From the NCBI RefSeq assembly GCF_047948215.1, contig NC_134465.1, positions 49,631,946 through 49,695,945 of the forward strand: DNA of 64,000 bases. The letters run 5' to 3'. Positions 40,490 through 51,803 of the stretch are shown in pieces (the first letter of the stretch is position 1; each line of letters starts with the position of its first letter). A model generated the notes under the pieces. That model was not told the DNA's origin. It did no database searches and was given only the letters and a program-made list of their open reading frames with translations. A program made the translations under genes and the position numbers. Source of the DNA: Lycorma delicatula. Lineage: Eukaryota > Arthropoda > Insecta > Hemiptera > Fulgoridae.

Positions 40490-41783
40490 AAGTCTTTCTA
40501 TGATTAAAAAAATTTATTACAAAATACTATTACAATTACAGTTGTGTAATTTGTGGTAAAGAAAGAAAAAATTATTAAATTTGTTTATATTGGTTTGTTG
40601 CAGGTAGAGACAGAGTAGAGGGCACTGTAATAAATTTTTTATATAATGGCATCAACGCAGGAGAAAGCACAATGTGCTTTCTTACTTCCACTTCGGAAGT
40701 ATCACGAGTCAAAATCATCAATTACTGTGCAACAAAATTTTAGAAGGGAATATGAACGACCAGCACCAGATAGCAGGAGTATTATTGCGTGGTATGCAAA
40801 GTTTAAGGAGAGTGGAAATGTAGTTGACCTTCCACGAACAGGGTGGCCATCCGTTAGTGAAGAAAAGGTTGAGGTTGCAGCAAGCATTTCTACATACCAA
40901 TCTACCCATCGTGCATCTCATGAACTAGGGATTTCCTGGTCAACAGTGCAAAAACTTTTGCACAAGAGACTAAGGTTGCACTTGTATAATATGTTCAGAT
41001 ATTGCTACATCTACAGCCAGATGACAGTCCTTGTCATGTTGCTTTTGCGACCAAGATTTTGCAATGTATTGATGATGAATACCTGCAGCGTGTGCGTTTT
41101 TCAGAAAAGGCTACTTTCCACAGCTCAGGAAAAATAAACAGGCATAATGTGAGAATGTAGGGCTCAGAAAATCTGTATTGTATCAGGGAAAAAATTAGAG
41201 ATTCCCGTTAAGTGAATGTATGGTTTGATGCACAACAGAATCATTGGTTTCTTCTTTTTCATTGAGCAATCAATAACAGCTAACATTTATCTGGATATGC
41301 TGCAACACTTTGCCATACCTAAAGTAAATGATTTGCAATCTAGATGGTTTTCCAGCAGGATGGCACAACACCTCATTGGGGATTACTAGTTTGAGAATTT
41401 CTGAATTAATCATTTCATGGCAGACAGATTGAGCATCATGGTCCCACTCCCTGGCCATCATGATCACCAGACATAACTCCCTTAGATATTTCCTCTGGGA
41501 TTATGTTCCTCTGGAGTCTACGCAACATCCGTACCTGATCTGAACACTTGAGACAGAGGATAACTGAAGCTATTGCTAGTGTTACCGAAGAAATGTAGCC
41601 CAACACACGGCATGAAATTGATTATCAGTTGGACATTTTACGAATGACAAAAGGCACACATGTTGAAGTTTATTGGCATGCTAAGAAAAATTTGATAATT
41701 TTTTTCTTTCTTTTGCCACAAATTGCACAGCTGTAACTGTAATAGTCTTTTTGTAACAAATTTTAGTTATCATAGAAAGACTT
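40490..41783 (+). mobile_element. Tc1/mariner element with about 95-bp TIRs
   Basis: Left end AAGTCTTTCTATGATTAAAA and reverse of right end AAGTCTTTCTATGATAACTA start TIRs that stay alignable for about 95 bp (40490-40585 and 41689-41783), including TTTGTGGTAAAGAAAGAAAA against TTTGTGGCAAAAGAAAGAAA. Length 1294 bp. Confidence 0.88.
40646..41690 (+). pseudogene. Tc1/mariner (DUF4817-type) transposase, subfamily 2
   Basis: ATG at 40646 sits about 60 bp inside the left TIR. Frame reads MASTQEKAQCAFLLPL, KSSITVQQNFRREYERPAP (DUF4817 helix), RASHELGISWSTVQKLLHKR (HTH). A frameshift after residue 110 follows. The other frame then gives RVRFSEKATFHSSGKINRHN (first block; family S-D-E-A-T-F-H, Asp lost), FQQDGTTPHW (second Asp kept), and SPDITPL with FLWDYV (third). 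Stops and shifts make it inactive, but the order and length match a complete gene of about 340 codons. Confidence 0.82.
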
Positions 41784-43015
41784 CATGGACATCCTGTCCA
41801 TCATTTCCCTTTCCTCATAAATCATTCTACATATATTAGTTTTTTATTGACTTTACCTAATACCATTTCTTTAAGCTTATTGATCTGTGCCAATCATCAA
41901 AAGCAGTTGTTGATCAGTCCATAGTCAGTTCCCCTACTAGACACCAAAGATGCATTGGCTGTTCACGTTGAGTCATCCATACCCCCAAGAGGATGTAGCA
42001 GGTCAAATCTAAACTTGTAGAATTGATAATGGTGAAGAATGTATCAAGGAAAAGGAAGAATGATTAGAAAAGACATATCAATTATGATAGATGGGAGAGG
42101 TTACCGTTTTACTCAGAACCCACTGTTGTATTTACTTTTGACATTTCCTTCTGTTTCTTTTATTTTTCATAAGTTCATAGTTTCTAACTTTTTACAAAAG
42201 GCTTTTTTTCATATAGACAGTTAATATAATGATATAAACAAACACCACATTTTGAAAATATAATCAACGTTTTTAATTTTTTTTAATTATCTCATTTGAT
42301 ATTTAAGATTTTAATTCAGGAGATAAAACAGTGTACACAAGTAAATTTTAAAACTTCTGATTAAAAAATAATAATAATAATACACTAATATCTGAATGTT
42401 TTTCAGTGCTGTACTTTACTGATTCATGGGTAATTTGCTACCAGATATTTCCTGAAATTGAAATATCCTGCTCAAAAGGATGCCGATAGGTGTCTACTTA
42501 AATATTACAACTTAAGAAATCAATCTTTCACTTACTGTTTACACATAAACAATCTTTTATTTACATTTTGAATTTTACTGAGTTTATGTTTTCAGTTTTT
42601 CACGATAGCTGACATGGACTGATTATAAGCAAAAGGTGGTGTTAATTTTATTTCAAAGACAGCAGTGGAAATAAAATATACGTTAAAAGAAATGTTCTGT
42701 AATGGAGCTATAATTCAGTTAAAATCTACAAGTGATTTAAGCATTTCAAAGACAGTGGAATAACCACTGAAGAAGACGAACTAAAAGCCGTTTACTTTTC
42801 ATCATAAATTCAAATGTAGCCAAATTTCACAATTATCACAAGAAATTGTTTACAATATTTGTAAACCTATAAGGTCATTCTGGACCAGCAAATATTATTG
42901 AAAGACCTTGAAATGTCATGCCTTATGATAAAATTGGGCACATTTACTTCAAATAGATCCTATGATTTATTTTTTTGTTCCCAATAAAATCAGGAGGAAA
43001 AGATTTGAAATGAAG
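41784..43015. other. No gene recognised; old repeat likely
   Basis: 41784-42110 is less AT-rich than average and looks repeat-like, but no motif could be named. The open frames are short. Confidence 0.4.
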
Positions 43016-43327
43016 GTACTTTTTCGTTTTACGCCCCCCACTTTTTTTGCATTTTTTCACATAAAAGTTACTTAACATAGCATGTTTTATAATAATTGAT
43101 GAATAAAACATTAGAGAAATATCATAGTAACCCTATACTTCAATACAAATAACCCAATTATACATCATAGAAAACAAACTAACATGAACATAGATCTCGG
43201 TCACTTTAAATATTCTCCGTATTAACATATTATAAATATAAGCATTATTGCTCATAATTATAAGTATAATTTAAGTTAAGTTTGATTAGATTATATTAGA
43301 ATACAGAACAATTTAGTTTAACTAGTC

Positions 43328-43785
43328 ATGCATCAAAAATCTTAACTAGAATTCTATACAGAAGAATTGAGAGGAGAGTGGAAGAAGTGTTAGGAGAAGA
43401 CCAATTTGGTTTCAGGAAACGTATAGGGACAAGGGAAGCAATTTTAGGCTTCAGATTAATAGTAGAAGGAAGATTAAAGAAAAACAAACCAACATACTTG
43501 GCTTTTATAGACCTAGAAAAGGCATTCGATAACGTAGACTGGAATAAAATGTTCAGCATTTTAAAAAAATAGGCCACATACTAAGGCATCCTGGAATAGT
43601 CGCTTTAATATTGAAAGGACAGGTAGAAGGAAAAAATTGTGTAGGCAGGCCACGTTTGGAATATGTAGAACAAATTGTTAGGGATGTAGGATGTAGAGGG
43701 TATACTGAAATGAAACGACTAGCACTAGATAGGGAATCTTGGAGAGCTCCATCAAACCAGTCAAATGACTGAAGACAAAAAAAAA
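43328..43785 (+). pseudogene. Non-LTR RT fragment fused to element 3' end
   Basis: Open to a TAG at 43570: HASKILTRILYRRIERRVEE, DQFGFRKRIGTREAILGFR and YLAFIDLEKAFDNVDWNKMF, the RT block with the first catalytic Asp (F-I-D-L-E-K-A-F-D). Immediately after comes sequence that at 59580 belongs to the last 150 bp of the same family (CCACATAYTAAGGCATCCTG), ending ...AATGACTGAAGACAAAAAAA. So the second half of the RT, with YADD, was deleted. Confidence 0.78.
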
Positions 43786-43998
43786 AATTTATAATTTTTG
43801 TGCAAATACCCACTGATTTTGAAGAATTCTGTCCTACTTAATTTCTTTTTTGAAAATAGGGGCTCTATTTCTACCGCCATTCCTGGACCACCAATCTTAT
43901 TTGGGTTTTTTAATAAATGATTAGTACACACACCTCTCTCAGGTATATTTTCCAATCCGTTAACGCTTCACTTGACATTAACCTTGACTAATATGTTT

Positions 43999-44289
43999 TT
44001 TCTGCTTAGCCTACGCAACCAACATAAGGTATTACTTCAGAGGATGAATGAAGATGATATGTATGAATGTAAATGAATTGTTGTAGTCCTGTACAGTCTC
44101 GGGTCGACCATTCCTGAGATTTGTAGTTAATTGAAACCCAACCACCAAAGCATACCGGTATCCACGATCTAAAATTCAAACCCGTATAAACGTAATTGTC
44201 TTTACTAGGATTTTAACCTTAGAACTCTCGACTTCGAAATCAGCTGATTTGCGATGACGAGTTTAACAGCTAGACCAACCCTACGGGTT
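43999..44289 (-). mobile_element. SINE family A, copy 4
   Basis: 15-bp exact target-site duplication TTGACTAATATGTTT at 43984-43998 and 44290-44304. Full-length head (minus strand: GGTCTAGCTGTTAAAC A-box region, B-box TAAAATCCT). Inserted inside the TIR element, so younger than it. Confidence 0.9.
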
Positions 44290-44440
44290 TTGACTAATAT
44301 GTTTAAAATAACCGTATAAAACAGCATGTTAGTGTGTTTTCTCTAAATTTTATTCATGAATTATTATAAAACATGCTACATTAAGTAATTTTTTGTGAAA
44401 AAAATGCGTAAAAAGTAGAAGGCGTAAAACGAAAAAGTAC

Positions 44441-45345
44441 AGAAATCATAGAAAGGCATGCAAAAATAGCAGATTAGCAAAACATGCAAAAAAGGATAAA
44501 GAGAAATATTTCAAACAATGTTTTCGAACAATAAAGTTGCTCTGTGGCCGATACATGAGTGTAGCAAGCAATTGCTTTAAATATCAGCCAAGCATTTACT
44601 ACTTTTTTTAATGTGCGTGGCTTTTATAAAAAAAATTAGGAAATCTTTAGTTATTAGGTAGTATATTTATAAAATTCCAAAGTTCCAGATAATCGGGAAG
44701 TAGACTTTTTTATATCAGTAGTAGAGGAATTAACAGTTGCGTAATACATAAGATTTTTAGAGGTAAATACCCTTTACAAGTTGCAATTTTTTTATATGTA
44801 ACTTAGTTGTGAAAAAAAAAACTGTCGAGACGAGACATTAATTATCAAAATAATACCTTATCAGTTACATATAAAATAAATAAATCTGTACACGTGAAAA
44901 AAATATTTATTTAAATGGTAGCTCTTTATAGTTTGTAATGGAATTAACACGTATGAGTCTTTCTTTAAAAAGTAATAAAAGCCACACCCTTCTTTGTTAT
45001 AGGCTACTAAAATCTTTTTTTTGTTTACTCGAAAACAGAAAAAAAAACGCTTATAAAATACATCTATATATAATGGAATGGCTTTAAAAGAATTAATCTT
45101 ATATAATAACCCACAAACAAATGCATCAGAATAATTAGATGACACACAGGTAGAGAGAAAGTTTTAGGAATTTTCTAAATTTTTCTGATTTATTAACAGT
45201 AATAAAAAATCTCTTAAAAATGACAGAAAAATTTCCTTTTACAAGGCGAAATGAAAACTTAACAGGGACATTTTCCAATTAAAAAGAAATACAATTATTT
45301 TTACGCATATATTAATAATTATACTTTTATAGATGTCTTTCTCTG
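44441..45345. other. No gene recognised
   Basis: AT-rich; minus-strand frame 44861-45145 is Phe/Tyr/Lys-rich without motifs. Confidence 0.5.
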
Positions 45346-45416
45346 TGGCGTAATGATAGCGCCTCTGTCTTTCATCCAGAAAGTTCTGGGTTTGAATCCG
45401 GGTCAGGCCTTTGTTT
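45346..45416 (+). repeat. tRNA-Glu-like SINE head or tRNA pseudogene (family B)
   Basis: TGGCGTAATGATAGCGCC (A-box region), CTTTCAT anticodon loop carrying TTC (Glu), GGGTTTGAATCCGGG (T arm and B-box with a good stem). The acceptor stem ends do not pair well. A partial similar piece (ATCTTTCAAGG ... GGGTTCATATCC) lies at about 45520-45570. Confidence 0.55.
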
Positions 45417-46479
45417 TCTTATAGGCTAAAAATTAATCTTTCATTCAAAAATAGCGACTGTTCACCCTCCAATTGCGAGTATAATTAATAAATATTTTTA
45501 ATTATCCATGATTAGGGTAATATCCCCTTCATCTTTCAAGGAAGATCCTGGGTTCATATCCAAATCAAAATTGACATTTTTCACTTACGAAAAAAAACTA
45601 ATGTAAAAAAAAAATTCACATACAAAAATAAAATTCATTTCTTATAACAATTAAAATTTTTGATAACTAATAAAATATCACCCTGTAATTTCCAATGTGA
45701 TAAAAAAGTTAGTAAAGCACAAAATAATGATCAAACATAGGCCAAACCTTCAGAAAAACAAACATCCCATTTAGGGTTTCAAAGAAGAGTATTCCCATTT
45801 CTTTAATAAGCTGAATACATTATTACATATTAACGTACCTAACCCAATGAATGCAGATAATATTTAATCTTAAAAGTGTCATTTTTATATTTGTTCAATA
45901 CATAGAATTTTTGCTCCTAATAGTATAAGGAACATCATTTCTACCAGAGAAAGCAACTCTATACCTAGAACTGCTTATACCTTATGACGTGATTTTATAT
46001 ATATATAAATAAAAGCTTTTATATTTATATATATAGATTATAAAAGCAGACGTAAATGTATGTTGTATGAAATAAGATACAGCAAAGAAGGTGATAGTAA
46101 ATCTGGTCCACCTCCCTGTTCATTATTCTCATGATTGTGAGAATAATAATGATAAATAACAATTAAAGTATTCAGGCTTTATAGTAACCTGAAAGAAAAA
46201 CTAAATTTTAAAAGGTAGAATAATAGTAGCTATGGAAATTAAAATATACACACACCTTGAGTTCAAAAAATTCAAAACTTAGTTTCTTTGCCATGGAGGC
46301 AGCAATATAATAATAAAATAAATGGATTAATCTTTTTTTTCCTTAATAGATATCTTTAATTTAGAATTTCACCCTCCTTGAGGGTGAATAAATAATGAAT
46401 ATTTTTAATATTTTAATCTTCAAGGGAGCTAGAGCCTCGGTATGCGGCTTAAAATCTTCCATGGTATAATACAAATGTA

Positions 46480-46972
46480 TCCTGAAAATTTGAAGGCAAT
46501 CAATCGGTTGGTCTTCGAAATTAAATATATAAAAAAACACGGGTAAAAATTTAGTTGCAATTGATCGAGCAGTGTTTTTATTCATCCCGAACAAACAAAA
46601 CCCTTCCTCTCTTCTTTATATAATAGTATAGATATAAATATATTTAACGTAAATTTAATTCTATTATTTTTGTAATATTATTCATTCAATTGATTCGAAT
46701 CATTCAGTTCAAATCTAGCTCACACAGTGTTAGAGACTCACAGTTCATTAATTCAATTCATTAAAGTGTGTGCTTCAATCGGTAAATCTCCACTGCTACA
46801 TATATATATATATATTTATTTAAAAAATTTTTCGAGATGAAATAAATCCAAAAAACTTCTCAGATATGCCAAGAAACATGGATAAAAATTTGATTACGAT
46901 TGATCGAAAAGATTTTTTAGTTATCCTGAACACATAAAATCCATCATCGTTTTTATATAATAGTATAAATAA
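46480..46972 (+). repeat. Two tandem copies of a dispersed repeat 3' end
   Basis: Copy one ends at about 46632 and copy two (46640-46972) at about 46972. Both contain GGRTAAAAATTTRRTT, GATCGA and finish TTTATATAATAGTATARAT. Copy two is also similar over about 320 bp to 56895-57212 (GATTCGAATCATTCAGTTCA, AAATCTCCACT, TATGCCAAGA). (TA)n at 46800-46816. Confidence 0.7.
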
Positions 46973-46976
46973 ACAA

Positions 46977-47999
46977 ATGGAGTCCAAAAAAAATGTACTC
47001 ATTGTTTGCTAGTCCATATCTTGCGACAAATTTGACTTGACGTGACAATTTTTGGCACTGAGAGAGGGTTATGGTATGTGTTCGAGATGACCACCAGCAG
47101 CTTCTATAAAATGCCCATGGTACTGAACTGCACACCGAACTACGGCTGTTAGTGCATCTGGCGTAATGGCAGCACGTGACTACGATTTTTTCACGTAGCT
47201 TGTCGATACACATCATTCTTGACGGTCCTCCGGAGGTAAAGTCCAGAGGTGTCAAATCAGAAGACCGAGGTGGATACTCAGGAACACCCTTCGACCCACC
47301 CACCAGGGGGGAAGAGTTTTATCGAGGTACAACCTGACATCTCAATGGTATTGAGGCAGGGCTCCGTCTTGTTGCACGTAAAAAAGTTCATTACCATACA
47401 GGTTTTGGATGGCAGGTAAAATCCTCGTCTGAAGCATATCAAGATACGCCTCACCAGTTAAGGTACCCTCGAAGAATTGACCGATCAAACCACGCACTGA
47501 TAGACCACATCATACAGTAATTCCCAGTAAATTCACTGCCCTGTCCACATGAACGTGAGTATTTTCAAAGACCAGTTCACCCCACTTTCACGTGCTTCCT
47601 GGTTCATTGATTTTTGCGGTTATCGGGTGAAATGTTGCAACACCGCAGCGCCAGATTTGTGGCTGTTGGTGGCGGTGTTTCAAACTCTCTCTACCATTGC
47701 CGTTGTACCTCGTGAATGTTCTCGTACTTCCAATACCACTTTAGTACAGCCTTGCGTTCAACAAACGATAAGCGAACCTCAACCATTGTTGCTAGTCGAC
47801 TGTCTTCTGCTGCATTGGTTAATATGACTGGCTCGTTCCACCACCAACCAACCGTGCATGCGCGACATAAATTGCCAGCTCCGCCTACACGACAAATTTA
47901 ATACATTACACTACACTACACATTCGATTAGTGAGTGTAAAACCTTTTTGTTTAGATATTATTTAATTTCAAACAGTAAGTACATTTTTTGGACCCTCT
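46977..47999 (-). mobile_element. Tc1/mariner element with TIRs, internally deleted
   Basis: Left end (GG)AGTCCAAAAAAAATGTACT and reverse of right end GGGTCCAAAAAATGTACTTA are imperfect TIRs of about 30 bp, each followed by CATTGTTTG or ACTGTTTG. About 1.0 kb, lying directly after the 46972 repeat end. Confidence 0.78.
47000..47785 (-). pseudogene. DUF4817-type Tc1/mariner transposase relic
   Basis: Minus strand: starts MVEVRLSFVERKAVLKWYWK, YENIHEVQRQW then a stop, a typical DUF4817-like N-terminus; REFETPPPTA follows. After several stops and an internal deletion the frame 47303 onward gives VPEYPPRSSDLTPLDFTSGG, the third catalytic block (P-P-R-S-P-D-L-T-P-L-D-F), then a frameshifted tail. 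The second catalytic block is not visible. Inactive. Confidence 0.72.
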
Positions 48000-48893
48000 T
48001 ATATTATTTGATAAAATGCATATCACAGTATTATGATATGTACAAGATATCTTATTATATTAGATTTCAGAAATAAACCGATAAATAAAATTACATTTTC
48101 TCAATAAGAAATTGAAAAATACCACTCTTAAAGGTTCCACAATTTTAATACGGCCAAAGCAGTTGGCAGACTGTCCCATACCCTATGGGCTCTCAAATCA
48201 AACGTTTTATATATATTACATTTTAGTACACAGCCACTTGTTAACATGCACATGTCATCTCATCATGTCTCCCGTAAATACATCACGGACATAATCTTAA
48301 AAAATCTTCTAATACTCATATATAGCCTCCCCTGACCGCGACGGGAAACGCAAATAACCACAGCGCAGGCAAAGCCACGATGGGGATGCTAGTTTTTTAT
48401 AAATTCAAAGAGCTGAGTTTCTGATCGGAGAGAGAAAAGACGTCTCTAGAAAGATCCGTCAATTTTTGTTTTTTTTGATTGAATGTGTTTTTCTTAATTG
48501 TTTTTTGTTAAACTCTTTGTTTGTGAAAAGTAACCGAGTCAGGTAACTTGTACTTTTATCAAAATTCAAATTTTTTGGTTAATTATTGAGTATTAATATT
48601 ACGCAATGTATGCAGTTGGTGCTAGCATGAATTAATTGGGGTAGTGTGCATGCGCTAACATAGTACGATAAATGTACTAGTAGTAGAACTGTTGTTTATT
48701 TTCGTTATTGTTTGTCTATTTTTACTGACAACTCTGATAAGTGCTTGTACGTGAACTGATTATTTTGATGGTTAATATTCAGTATTATAAAACTCTATTG
48801 CTCTGTTTTGAGATTATACTAAAGTGTGTAATATTAATAACCATTGTTATTTATTTCCTCTCTGTACAATTGGTTCATTATCATACTTTAAAA

Positions 48894-49640
48894 TGCCAAT
48901 GTATTTCGCACAGTTATCATTATTACTAGAAAAATTGAAAGAGGAAAGCAACACGAATACGCTACAAATGATTAAACAGGAGATCGTTTCTTTAAATATT
49001 GCTTCTCTCTATTCCAGGAGTAAAACAAAAGGATAAACGATTTAAGGAGAATGAAAGTCTCCGGTTACAATTATCTTAATGATGGATTCAATAAGAAGGG
49101 AAAAGGGATTTAATATTTTACGTTGTTTCTGAAAATAGGGATGAAAGCAATGGGAAGCTAAAAGAAACAATTTTGTATTTGTGTACTACGGTTAACTTAC
49201 GACATTCTGAAATTAATTTTTTAACAAGATTAGGTGCTGTATCCGATAAGAATCGCCCTATTATATTGGCTCTTGTATCCAATTTAAAGTTAACTGCAAT
49301 TATAGGGTGGTAAAATATGTGTTTCCTAAGATCACGACCAAGAAAGGAGAACCAATCGAAAAGTTTTACTTAAAAAAAAAAAAAAATTCCTTACAGAGAT
49401 CAGGTCATACTGTATCTATTAGAAACAATAGACTTGTGAGAGACGTTAAATTCTGCTAACAAAATGAACAATGTTTTAATCGCTCCACAAACATGTTGTT
49501 CAAGAAATTCGATCGGGAGAGGAAAAAATCCTGGGAAAGTGAAAAAAAAGGGACTCCGGTGGCGAGTATTGGCGATTTTTTTGACCTGAAGTGGATCAGC
49601 TTCTCCCGGCAGTTCATTTACTGAATTAATGATATGATCG
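48894..49640 (+). pseudogene. Non-LTR ORF1-like relic
   Basis: MPMYFAQLSLLLEKLKEESN, MIKQEIVSL looks like a coiled-coil start. After a stop and in other frames come IFYVVSENRDESNGKLKETI and LTRLGAVSDKNRPIILALVS, matching the RRM-like core of L1-ORF1-type proteins (I-x-G-x-x-E ... R-x-G ... R-P-I-I-V-x-x-x). Interrupted several times. It precedes the ORF2-like region as expected. Confidence 0.5.
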
Positions 49641-51803
49641 TAAACCTAATACAAAAAAAAACATCAATAGTTTGGATTATATAAATATTATTTATTTTAA
49701 TGTTGCGAGTATTTTAGGAAAATTAAAACTTGTTGAATTTATTTACTGTTTACCTAAGCACGATATTATTTTATTGTTTGAAACTTTCGTATCTGATGAA
49801 GCAGACATTTTAAAAATAAATTTCCAATTTATTAAATAGGTTGGCATCCCGGCTATTAAGACTTTTTTGTTCAGACAGACAAGTGGAAGCTCTATTTATG
49901 GTATAAGAAAAGTAAAAAATAACGATAGAATCGTTAGATCTGGCAAGACTGCCGATGATAGTATTATAAAATTGAACCTACACACTTTGATATCTCTGTC
50001 AGTTTGGCCTCTGTCAGGATGATAGTGTTGTGTTATCAAGTTTACAAGATCTAAAAGACGTCCTCCAGTAAAGCCCATTAGGGCTAGGAACGAAGGGGAT
50101 GGAATGGCAACCGGGATCGTCACAAGGCTATCCCTTCGGGGGTCAGGATGAATCTACACTCTCACAACATTATTTAATTCCAGTATACCTCAACTGCAAC
50201 AAAATGTCTTAAGATTTTAATCTATTTATAGATCTGGTATTGAGGTAATACATCGAATTTTTATTACTGGGTGACTTTAATGGAAGATTCGGGGATAAAC
50301 AGGTCATCCCGGAGGAAATTGTCATTAGTATTCATCATTTGAAGTGACTTAATAGGAATTCAAAGGATATGGTTCTAAAAGTTTTGTTGTCCTTTTTTGA
50401 TTATTTTAACTTTACTTACTATATGGACGGATGGTAAAAGATAATCAAGGCGAGTACACCATCATTGGCTCTCAGAGATCATCTGTAATAAGTTTTACGC
50501 TCTATCCTTTGATTTACGGCCAGTGGTTATTTCATTTGAAGTGTGTCCCAAAATAATCTCAGATCATTTACCGATTATTAAATTGAAGTTTAAATTAACG
50601 GAAGCGAATAATGAGACTCCTTGTGCTGTACCGGTTCTTTACAAATCGAAGTAGTATTCCAAAAATAAAACCAAATATCAAGAACATGTCAGAGCATCTT
50701 GTCAGGCTTTGAATACTGATGAGAACCTAATGAGAAGACGAGAACCTAAATTACCTTCTTAGTATAATTTATGATTATGCATCTTCCGAAAAATACTTTA
50801 GTTGTAATACATATACTATTTGCAACAGGCAGGAGTGGTTTGATCGCGAATGTCAAAAGGAAAGATGTACGATTTTTAGACTGTTGAAGATTAATTTAAA
50901 TATTTAGGATCAATTTTTGGAAACTAAAAGTAAATTCAAACGACTGTGCGGAGATGAAAAATAAATATTTGATTAATTGTATTGATGATTTTAAGGCAGT
51001 TGAAGATACTAAAGATTTCTGTTCGTTAGTACGACGTTTGAAAATTTAACCATTTTTATCGGGCTTGATAGTTACGAAAAACTGATTACGTCTTTTTAAA
51101 CAGTTATTAAATCCTTATTACCTGTGCTTTATTAGACCTGTGGAATGATTTATTAAGATTAAAAGAACGCATGCATCGTTTTTGAAGAAAGACTTGGATA
51201 AGATTTTTGCAAAGGCTAAAGTCGGAAAGGCTCCTGAAGACGACAGAGTCTCCTAACAGTATTTTAAATATGCACCAGATAATTTCAAAGAAAATATGGT
51301 GGAAATTTATAATCAACTTCAGGGCTCAACTTGGAAAACTTTAAAAGATAATAGATCTCTTTATTATTTTCCCAACTTTTAAAAAGGCGATATCAATGAA
51401 GTGTCATCGAATATTATTTTGTAACACTTCAGGGAAGATATCTATTGGTTAGCTATCGGATACACGTGAGCACTAATGCTATCGAAATTAAGTTTTGAAA
51501 GAGTTCCAAGATAGGTTCCGTAAAACATAGTCTACAATCGATCACATCTTCAATCTGATGAGTATACCAAGAGGCAGAAAGTATATGCCTTTGTTTGTTG
51601 ATTTCCCTTCTGCGTTTGACCGAGTAGATTGTCCGTCATTTTTTTACAAATTTATAGAATTAGGTTTATCGTCTATAATGATAAAAATACTCAAAAATAT
51701 CTAGATGTGTACAACTGTCAGGGTGTGGAGTAAGCAAGGATTGTCTGATGTAATTGATACGTTTTCAGGAGTACAGCAGGGGTGCTTGTTGAGTCCAATT
51801 CTA

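Larger units (their letters stand above)
43016..44440. mobile_element. TIR element (about 105-bp TIRs) with captured RT fragment and SINE
   Basis: Left arm from 43016 (GTACTTTTTCGTTTTACGCC) and right arm ending 44440 (its reverse complement starts GTACTTTTTCGTTTTACGCC, identical over 20 bases). Similarity continues for about 105 bp through GCATGTTTTATAATAATT, with only scattered differences. No transposase is visible. The interior is a non-LTR fragment (43328-43785) and a SINE (43999-44289). Target duplication not clear. Superfamily unknown. Confidence 0.75.

Noticed and set aside
45346..45416. A functional tRNA-Glu gene
   Set aside because: The anticodon and T arm are convincing but the acceptor stem does not pair and similar imperfect copies occur nearby, so a SINE head or pseudogene is more likely.
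47549..47901. Overlapping plus-strand open frames in a GC-richer stretch
   Set aside because: They are the antisense side of the 46977-47999 transposase, whose minus-strand frame has the DUF4817-type motifs.
48290..48560. 5' UTR or promoter of the 48.9-kb non-LTR element
   Set aside because: A GC-richer start at about 48325 fits the idea, but there is no target duplication or known 5' motif to fix the boundary.
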